In this document: positions 57,990 through 64,000 of the stretch, one piece after another | Numbering within the stretch: the first letter of the stretch is position 1 | Layout: the number at the start of each line of letters is the position of its first letter | Source of the DNA: Winslowiella toletana | GTDB lineage: Bacteria > Pseudomonadota > Gammaproteobacteria > Enterobacterales > Enterobacteriaceae | NCBI RefSeq assembly: GCF_032164335.1 | Contig: NZ_CP134152.1 | Location: forward strand, 2,480,001 to 2,544,000 | DNA length: 64,000 nt | Direction of reading: 5' to 3' | The notes under the pieces: generated by a model | The model's input: the letters and a program-made list of their open reading frames with translations, nothing else | What the model was told of the DNA's origin: nothing | Databases searched by the model: none | Translations under genes and position numbers: made by a program

Positions 57990-59507
57990 CTAATTAAGCC
58001 GCACCAGCGTGCGCATCATCAGTCGGAAGATTTGCATTCTGCGCTTCATAAAGTCTTTCTCGATACGAATATCTGCCAGATGAAAGTCGCCAAAGCGCAG
58101 CGTGCTGTCCCTGGCGGGATGCCACGCCGGCCACGCCACTTCACCGGTAATATGTCGCGAGTGCGGTGTGACATTACGGGCAAAATTTAGCCAGTATTCA
58201 CTGACCTGCCAGGCAAACTGACGATCGTTAGCGGTAAATGGACGGTCGCTGCCGGCATTCATACTGTTCAGAGTATCCAGCACATACGGCACTTCATTGC
58301 CATGCCAGGTGCCATCAGGATAGAGGTCGCGCGCATTTTCGGAAACATAATCAAAATAGTAGCGCCAGCCTGGCACACCTGCACGATGCTGTGCCATCGC
58401 CGCCACATAGCCCATAGTGGTAAACGCAATATCACGCGCCACCTGACGTCCAAGCGACTCATCATCAGCCGCCGGATAGAGCCATTTTATCACTCGCCAG
58501 GCCAGCTTATGTTGACGACGAATCATCGCGATTGACTGCGCGGCATCAACACCAAAAAATGCCAGTACGCTGGCTTCATCACTGTTGCTGCCGATCATTA
58601 ACGGACATTTATGCTGACGCGCACGATTAAACGTCTTAAGCGAGGCAACCGGCAGCACCCGATCGCCTGCAATTGGCACCGGGCCAGGCGCGAGTGGATG
58701 CTCCAGCGGCCAGAAATTTTCTGCGGGTATTGCACGTAGCTGCTCTGCCGTTGCGCCACTAAGGCTGAAATGGCTGGCAACCGCCTCACCCATCTTCAGC
58801 GCTTTGTTACGCGGCATATCCGGTAATGAATAGGCGCTCTGTACAATGCCCTTATGGAATAATCCTTCCGCCAGCGGCGAACAGAATAGCGACAGTACGC
58901 TGCGCCCACCGGAAGACTCTCCCATAATGGTGACGTTAGCGCTGTCGCCGCCAAAAGCAGCAATATTACGCTGAACCCATTGCAGCGCGGCAATCTGGTC
59001 CAGCAGCGCAAAATTGTTAATCACCTCACCTGAAGCGTATTCCGCATCCAGCGCCGGATGAGCAAAAAAGCCCAGATGACCAAGGCGATAGTTCAGCGTA
59101 ACCAGCACGACTCCGCGAGAAGCCAGCGGCGCGCCGCTGTAGGGGGCCAGCCCACCGGCACCGATAGTAAAACCACCGCCGTGTATCCAGACCATCACCG
59201 GCAGCGGCTGCGTCGGCTGGACATCAGGCGTCCAGACATTCAGATACAGACAATCTTCACTGAATACTCCCGGATCGCCGCCGCCTGCTGCCAGGCAATA
59301 CTCGCGATTTTGCCAGCTTGAGTTCCCCCACTGTGTCGCATCGCGCAGTTGTTGCCAGGGTTCCACCGCTGCCGGTGCTCGCCAGCGCAGTGGGCCTACT
59401 GGCGGGGCCGCGTAAGGTATGCCTCTGAATACCGAAATGTCATCTTCAACACTGCCGCGCAGTTCACCTTCTGCTGTTTTTATGCGTACTCGTGAGTCAT
59501 TAATCAT
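57990..59507 (-). CDS. Type-B carboxylesterase, cytoplasmic
   Basis: 505 residues without signal peptide. Oxyanion WIHGGGFTIG, nucleophile GESSGG, acid in GSNSDEASVLAFF, and H in WHGNEVPYVLD. EDCLYLNVWTPD and NYRLGHLGFFAHPALDAE are carboxylesterase/pNB-esterase blocks. Related in family to the exported esterase at 19405-20997 but not a recent copy. Monocistronic; substrate unknown. The 248 bases between it and the MCP gene hold no ORF. Confidence 0.92.
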   Translation of the reverse strand: MINDSRVRIKTAEGELRGSVEDDISVFRGIPYAAPPVGPLRWRAPAAVEPWQQLRDATQWGNSSWQNREYCLAAGGGDPGVFSEDCLYLNVWTPDVQPTQPLPVMVWIHGGGFTIGAGGLAPYSGAPLASRGVVLVTLNYRLGHLGFFAHPALDAEYASGEVINNFALLDQIAALQWVQRNIAAFGGDSANVTIMGESSGGRSVLSLFCSPLAEGLFHKGIVQSAYSLPDMPRNKALKMGEAVASHFSLSGATAEQLRAIPAENFWPLEHPLAPGPVPIAGDRVLPVASLKTFNRARQHKCPLMIGSNSDEASVLAFFGVDAAQSIAMIRRQHKLAWRVIKWLYPAADDESLGRQVARDIAFTTMGYVAAMAQHRAGVPGWRYYFDYVSENARDLYPDGTWHGNEVPYVLDTLNSMNAGSDRPFTANDRQFAWQVSEYWLNFARNVTPHSRHITGEVAWPAWHPARDSTLRFGDFHLADIRIEKDFMKRRMQIFRLMMRTLVRLN

Positions 59508-59690
59508 TAAATTTTCCGTGGCCTTTGCGCATCTGATATGGGCAACTCACCGATATTCTCCACATTCTGTGGCGTCACGCGACTAAAATAGGGTATGAAT
59601 CAACTTGCTGAATGAGTTAAGCAAGGAAACTGCGTATTATCCAGGCACTACAGTGTCAGGATTCTTCATCACACGAAAAAGGAATAAATC

Positions 59691-60125
59691 ATGTTTAGCG
59701 CGATCAATAACGCTTTTACCCGCATTTTTGATCATCCGGACTTAGGGAAGCTGCTTCTGCGACTGACCTTTGGCATTTTATTGCTGTTTCATGGCGAGGC
59801 GAAAATTCAGAATGGTGTCGGCTGGATAGCCAATATGCTGGCCGCTCATGGTTTACCTGGATTCATCGCCTGGGGTGCATGGATAGGGGAAATAGTTGCA
59901 CCGGTGATGGTGATTATCGGTCTGATGACGCGTCCTGCGGCGTTCATTATCGCGGTGAACATGGTGGTAGCAACATTGCTGGTGAAAACCGGCGCTTTCT
60001 GGTCACGCACTGATGTTGGCGCGTGGGCACTGGAAACGGAAGCGCTTTTTTTCTTCGGCAGCGTGGTTATCATGCTGCTCGGTGCGGGGAAATATACGTT
60101 AATTCGTAACCCGCGCCTGCAATAG
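59691..60125 (+). CDS. DoxX-family membrane protein
   Basis: 144 residues, four membrane helices. DoxX pattern: LLLRLTFGILLLFHGEAKIQNG and GAWIGEIVAPVMVIIGLMTRPAAF. Family members act in membrane redox or are of unknown function (YphA/YqjF-like). AAAAAGGAATAA precedes the ATG. A terminator follows, shared with ydcJ. Confidence 0.88.
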   Translation: MFSAINNAFTRIFDHPDLGKLLLRLTFGILLLFHGEAKIQNGVGWIANMLAAHGLPGFIAWGAWIGEIVAPVMVIIGLMTRPAAFIIAVNMVVATLLVKTGAFWSRTDVGAWALETEALFFFGSVVIMLLGAGKYTLIRNPRLQ

Positions 60126-60132
60126 TTATCAT

Positions 60133-60160
60133 TAAAAAGGGTCAGTTACTGACTGACCCT
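60133..60160 (-). terminator. Terminator of ydcJ (bidirectional stem)
   Basis: AGGGTCAGT, five-base loop, ACTGACCCT. On the minus strand it is followed by TTTTTAATG, 13 bases past the ydcJ stop. Also lies just after doxX. Confidence 0.85.
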
Positions 60161-60172
60161 GTTAATGCCACG

Positions 60173-61513
60173 CTATAACAGCCCGCAGCGCAATTTACTT
60201 GCACGTTCGCGCAGCGCGTAAAGTTCAATTTCATCATACACCTTCGCGCCCAGCGCCTGCTCGAACTGCTGACGACTGGCCTGCCCCTGCGAGCGCGCTT
60301 TACTTTCACTGCCCAGGTTAGACTGGAAAATCCCGGCAGCGCTGACCGGCAAAAAGTCTTCATAGATAATCGGATCGGCTTGCAGTATCCCCTGTGACAG
60401 TAAACTTTCAATATCACTGCTGGGGGTTATCGGCTGGTTTTCTCCGGCAGACGTGCGGCGGTACTCAAACCACGCCAGCTGCTGTTGGCGCAGACTGACT
60501 TCATCATCCGGGAAGGCGCTGAATATCTCACTGAGATGCTGCTGATGTTGCAGATTATCACTGCCGCTTCCGGCTTGCGCCAGCAGACGATCATACAGCT
60601 CGCGCCCCTTATGAGTCAGCGCCACGCCGCGCTGCTCAATCTCGCCAAACCGTGCAGTGTGCGTCCCCTGGTGGCGGTCACGAAAACGCACCGGCTCATC
60701 CAGCGCTTTAAAACTGGTCTGGCGTAACAGAATCGGCACCGCACGGCGAGGTGGGCCTTCAATAATGGCTTTTGGCGTAATGCCATTCTGCGGCATCAGG
60801 GTCTGCACGCGATCAATATCCAGCGTACGCGGCGTCAGATGATTAATATGGCAACCGGGGAAGCACACCACATCGGCAACCAGCCGATGCTGATCGCTGA
60901 GTGCCTGATAAGTCGCACTGTCGACGGTGGTTTGCTGATGCCAGCGAAATGTTTCCAGCGCCTGCTCAACGAACTCTGCCGCCTGTTGCGTATCAAATCC
61001 GCCCTGCTGCTGATGCAGCATCACCAGTTGGCGACAGCGTGCGGTAAAAATATCCCGCGCCGCAAGGATCTCGCTCGCCTGCTGGCGCAGCGCCGGATCT
61101 TCAATCAGCTCGATACGTAGCAAGGAAGTAAACAGTCGGAACGGGTTACGCCGCAGCGCACTGTCGTCTATCGGGCGAAAGGCAGTGGAATGCACCGGCA
61201 CGCCGGCCTGCGACAGGTCGTAATAGCCCACCGGGTACATACCCATGATAGCAAACAGCTGGCGCAGCATACTCAGCTCGGCAGCAGTACCGACGCGGAT
61301 TGCACCATGCCGCTCAACGCTCAGCCGCGCCAGTTCGTCGCTCTCTGTCAGACGCTGTGCCAACAGCGGATCAGCCTGCAATTGCTGCTGATTTACCTCC
61401 GCTACCAGCCTGAGCAAGGTGCCATATTGCGGAACTTCCTGCTGATACATCGCCGACATCGCCTGTGAAAAGTGCTCACGGATGCTGTCTGCACTGACCC
61501 AACGGTTTTCCAT
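60173..61513 (-). CDS. ydcJ: YdcJ/HglS-like DUF1338 protein (VOC-type dioxygenase family)
   Basis: 446 residues; three ATGs in a row, the third (61513) best spaced to AGGG. Near-identical blocks to E. coli YdcJ: REHFSQAMSAMYQQEVPQYGTLL, VERHGAIRVGTA, YYDLSQAGVPVHSTAFRPIDD, VVCFPGCHINHLTPRTLDIDRVQ and SFKALDEPVRF. Relative HglS converts 2-oxoadipate to D-2-hydroxyglutarate in lysine breakdown using Fe(II) bound by H, H and E residues; the H in RHGAIR and in GCHINHLTP are kept. Physiological role in this host is not known. Confidence 0.93.
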   Translation of the reverse strand: MENRWVSADSIREHFSQAMSAMYQQEVPQYGTLLRLVAEVNQQQLQADPLLAQRLTESDELARLSVERHGAIRVGTAAELSMLRQLFAIMGMYPVGYYDLSQAGVPVHSTAFRPIDDSALRRNPFRLFTSLLRIELIEDPALRQQASEILAARDIFTARCRQLVMLHQQQGGFDTQQAAEFVEQALETFRWHQQTTVDSATYQALSDQHRLVADVVCFPGCHINHLTPRTLDIDRVQTLMPQNGITPKAIIEGPPRRAVPILLRQTSFKALDEPVRFRDRHQGTHTARFGEIEQRGVALTHKGRELYDRLLAQAGSGSDNLQHQQHLSEIFSAFPDDEVSLRQQQLAWFEYRRTSAGENQPITPSSDIESLLSQGILQADPIIYEDFLPVSAAGIFQSNLGSESKARSQGQASRQQFEQALGAKVYDEIELYALRERASKLRCGLL

Positions 61514-61645
61514 CATCATTACCCTGTTGCCGTATTTACCAGCAAATGTAATGGATTGGCGAGGTTGCGGGGAAAATTATGCAGAATTTGTGATCGACTG
61601 CGAGAAAGTCATGGCGGGCGACCAATGTCACCCGCAAATCGGTGG

Positions 61646-62971
61646 TTATTCTTTACGCTGGTAGCCGAAAACACTTTTGACCAGTAGCATCACCGAGGTC
61701 AGCAGCGCCGGAATCGCCAGCAGCAAAAATACCTGAGTAAAGCTCCAGCCTAATGACAACATTTCAGCACCGGCAAAGGCGCTGAGGATTGCACCAATAC
61801 GCCCCACGCCGTGCATCCAACTGGAACCCGTGGCGCGTGCATGAGTAGGGTAATAGCTGGCAGAAAGTGCATTCATTCCGGTGTTGGCACCGTTCAGGCA
61901 AAAACCGCTACAGAAAGCGATGCCGCTCATTACCAGCGCGTCGGCTGGCGCGAAGCCGATCGCCACGGTAAAGATGGCGCCGCAAGCGTAAATCGACGCC
62001 AGCGCCAGGTTGGCATTAAAACGGTCCATCAGCCAGCCGGCAAATAGCGAACCAAGGGTGCCACCGGCCTGATACATCGCGGTAACCAGCGCCGCCTGGG
62101 TCACCGTCATGCCAATATCTTTTATCAATGATGGCAGCCAGCTGCCAATCAGATAGACCAGAAACAGCCCCATAAAGTAGCTGCCCCACAGCATCAGACT
62201 GCCGGTCAGATACTTCCGTGAGATAACCGTACGCATCGCGCCCTGCTGCTGCACCTGCGCAGGTAACAGGAAACGCGCATCGGGCGGCGTACGCCCCGGC
62301 ATCATCTTCTCGACAATTGCGCGGATTTTTTCCGCTGGCGCACCACGACTTAGCAGAAAGCGCACCGACTCCGGCAGATACTTGAGCAGAAACGGCATGA
62401 CCAGTAGCGGCAATATTCCACCGAGCAACAGCACCGAATGCCAGCCAAATCGCGGAATTAACCAGGAGGCGGCAAAGCCACCGGCGGCGGCGCCAAAGGT
62501 AAAACCGCAAAATACCACGGTAATAAGAAATGAGCGCTTTCGCTCCGGAGAGAACTCCGCCACCAGCGTGCCGACATTTGGCATCGCCGCACCTAATCCC
62601 AGACCGGTTAAAAAGCGGAACAGCATCATTTGTTCAAGGTTTTGTGACAATGCGGTAGCCAGCGTCCACAGGCCAAAGAAAAATACGCTGCTAATAATGA
62701 TGATCCGGCGACCAAAACGATCCGCCAGCGGGCCAGCAAACATCGCTCCCAGTGCCAGGCCGATAAGCGCGGCGCTAATCACGCCACCCAACTGGTGATT
62801 CGTGACATCCCATGAGGCTTTCAGCGCCGGGGCGATAAAGCCCATCAGCGCGATATCCATACCATCCAGCGCTACCACGATAAAACAGAGCAGAATAATG
62901 CGCTTTTGATAGCCGCTCATTACAGCTGTATTAATAAGCTGGCGAAGATCAATCGCCGGTGTGCTGCTCAC
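61646..62971 (-). CDS. MFS transporter, aromatic acid:H+ symporter (AAHS) type
   Basis: 441 residues from GTG (VSSTPAIDLRQLINT), with GGGAG eight bases upstream; the longer frame of 16 codons is rejected. 12 helices, with LDGMDIALMGFIAPAL in TM1, GPLADRFGRR in loop 2-3 and the corresponding DRFNANLAL-region. AAHS members take up benzoate, vanillate, 4-hydroxybenzoate or similar acids. Nothing adjacent degrades aromatics. Divergent from yddG across 200 bases. Confidence 0.88.
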   Translation of the reverse strand: MSSTPAIDLRQLINTAVMSGYQKRIILLCFIVVALDGMDIALMGFIAPALKASWDVTNHQLGGVISAALIGLALGAMFAGPLADRFGRRIIIISSVFFFGLWTLATALSQNLEQMMLFRFLTGLGLGAAMPNVGTLVAEFSPERKRSFLITVVFCGFTFGAAAGGFAASWLIPRFGWHSVLLLGGILPLLVMPFLLKYLPESVRFLLSRGAPAEKIRAIVEKMMPGRTPPDARFLLPAQVQQQGAMRTVISRKYLTGSLMLWGSYFMGLFLVYLIGSWLPSLIKDIGMTVTQAALVTAMYQAGGTLGSLFAGWLMDRFNANLALASIYACGAIFTVAIGFAPADALVMSGIAFCSGFCLNGANTGMNALSASYYPTHARATGSSWMHGVGRIGAILSAFAGAEMLSLGWSFTQVFLLLAIPALLTSVMLLVKSVFGYQRKE

Positions 62972-63171
62972 GGTATAGCTCCCTGTAACGCCGAAACCTC
63001 CCTCACAAACGTCAGTCATAACATTCGTCAGGTTTCATCGAAAAAAAGTGAGCGCTATGATAACGGATTCATATGGACTTTGTCTGGTTCCGTTTTACCC
63101 TGTACTCTCTGAGCCGGGCTGAATGGGCTGACACGCTGTTTTACCGCTGAGGGCAAGAGGTTGTATAATAA

Positions 63172-64000
63172 ATGACACAAAAGAGAGCCACGCTGACTGG
63201 CCTGATCGCCATCCTGTTATGGAGCGCCATTGTCGGATTGATCCGCAGCGTCAGTGAAGGATTTGGCGCGGTAGGCGGCGCGGCAATGATCTATACGTTA
63301 AGTGCTTTACTGCTGCTTTTCACCGTCGGTTTTCCCAGAATCAACACCTTTCCCCGCGCCTATTTATTGATTGGCAGTCTGTTGTTTGTCAGTTATGAAC
63401 TGTGCCTTTCACTGTCACTGGGTTTCGCCAATACTCACACCCAGGCGATTGAGGTGGGTATGGTCAACTATCTCTGGCCCGCAATCACCGTCGTGCTGTC
63501 GATAGTGGTTAACCGGCAAAAGTTCAGCCTGTTGATTATTCCTGGTGTGCTGCTGGCGATTGCGGGTATCTGCCGCGTGCTCGGCGGCGAGCAGGCATTC
63601 TCATTCAGCCAGATCGCTGAAAATCTTCACAGCAATCCGTTAAGTTACGGCCTGGCATTTAGCGGTGCAGTCATCTGGGCAATCTATTGCGTTGTCACCC
63701 GGCGAATCGCCCAGGGCAGTAACGGCATTACGCTATTTTTTATCCTCACCGCCGTCACATTATGGATAAAATTTCTCTCCGCGCCGCAACCTGAGTTCGC
63801 GCTGAGCTCCACGGTGATAATTAATCTGCTGCTGGCAGCGTGCGCCATGGGATTCGGTTATGCCGCCTGGAATACCGGTATTTTGCACGGTAACGTGATG
63901 GTGCTGGCGACCGCCTGCTATTTTATTCCGGTGATCTCCTCCCTGCTTTCGGCCTTTATCCTCGACTCCACGCTGACATTATCCTTCTGGCAAGGGGCGG
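63172..64000 (+). CDS. yddG: YddG-like aromatic amino-acid exporter (3' end outside window)
   Basis: 276 codons are visible and open to the window edge, so the gene is incomplete (E. coli YddG has about 293). EamA/DMT family with ten helices. Near-identical blocks: TLTGLIAILLWSAIVGLIRSVSEGFG, VSYELCLSLSLGFANT, QAIEVGMVNYLWP, GVLLAIAG and NTGILHGNVMVLA. YddG exports aromatic amino acids and related compounds. AAGAGG lies 11 bases before the ATG. Confidence 0.92.
   Translation, partial: MTQKRATLTGLIAILLWSAIVGLIRSVSEGFGAVGGAAMIYTLSALLLLFTVGFPRINTFPRAYLLIGSLLFVSYELCLSLSLGFANTHTQAIEVGMVNYLWPAITVVLSIVVNRQKFSLLIIPGVLLAIAGICRVLGGEQAFSFSQIAENLHSNPLSYGLAFSGAVIWAIYCVVTRRIAQGSNGITLFFILTAVTLWIKFLSAPQPEFALSSTVIINLLLAACAMGFGYAAWNTGILHGNVMVLATACYFIPVISSLLSAFILDSTLTLSFWQGA

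Overview
The window looks like a chromosomal segment of a plant- or insect-associated member of the Enterobacterales, most likely Erwiniaceae (Erwinia/Pantoea group). This rests on an EsaI/EsaR-type convergent quorum-sensing pair, an srfABC operon, an OmpT-class omptin, and enterobacterial-type rhaBADM/rhaSR/rhaT, sotB, pepT, ydcJ and yddG genes. The genus is an inference. I found no rRNA, tRNA, CRISPR array, insertion sequence or prophage. The window cuts two genes: an RHS/TcC-type toxin at the left end and yddG at the right end.

Layout. 1-9.9 kb is a host-interaction and antagonism block: the 3' end of an RHS/TcC-like toxin, srfA-srfB-srfC with overlapping frames, an omptin protease, and an exported barnase-type RNase with its barstar inhibitor. 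9.9-14 kb is AT-rich and regulatory: a MarA/SoxS-size AraC regulator, a LuxR-type regulator with a degenerate receiver, two tiny overlapping membrane or secreted ORFs, an unknown protein with two apparent winged-helix segments, and an Rrf2 regulator. 14-18.3 kb is a divergent sulfur-type locus: a cysteine-synthase-like enzyme and ABC ATPase on the minus strand, a Tat-exported binding protein and permease on the plus strand. 18.4-27 kb holds redox and hydrolase genes with LysR regulators, including two decayed genes (a LysR tail and an SDR with an internal deletion). 27-30 kb has sotB with a CRP site and a DUF1471 gene facing a TetR regulator, with three related operator-like sites between them. 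30-38.8 kb is a complete L-rhamnose module: rhaB-A-D-M, rhaS-R, rhaT, and aldA placed beside it.

38.9-42.9 kb is a beta-glucoside PTS operon (EIIB, EIIC, GH1 6-phospho-beta-glucosidase, LacI repressor) with a perfect AscG-like operator and a CRP site. 43-46 kb encodes a single stand-alone NRPS module (adenylation, carrier, thioester reductase). 46.3-50 kb is an M20 peptidase plus MHS transporter with a divergent LysR. 50.6-52 kb is the convergent luxI/luxR pair. It is followed by 1.1 kb of AT-rich DNA with no supported gene, then a dipeptide-binding protein, pepT, a chemoreceptor, an esterase, DoxX, ydcJ, an aromatic-acid MFS transporter and yddG.

How the parts fit together. Rhamnose enters through RhaT and passes RhaM/RhaA/RhaB/RhaD to dihydroxyacetone phosphate and lactaldehyde, which AldA can oxidise. 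One 27-bp symmetric element with the form TTGCCA-N15-TGGCAA lies upstream of both rhaB and aldA, which would tie the two together. The items I most want checked are the NRPS module (predicted branched-chain substrate, altered reductase lysine), the LuxI residue predicting an unsubstituted acyl chain, the SrfC P-loop change, the shared rha/aldA element and the two micro-ORFs. All calls come from reading the sequence; no database search was run.
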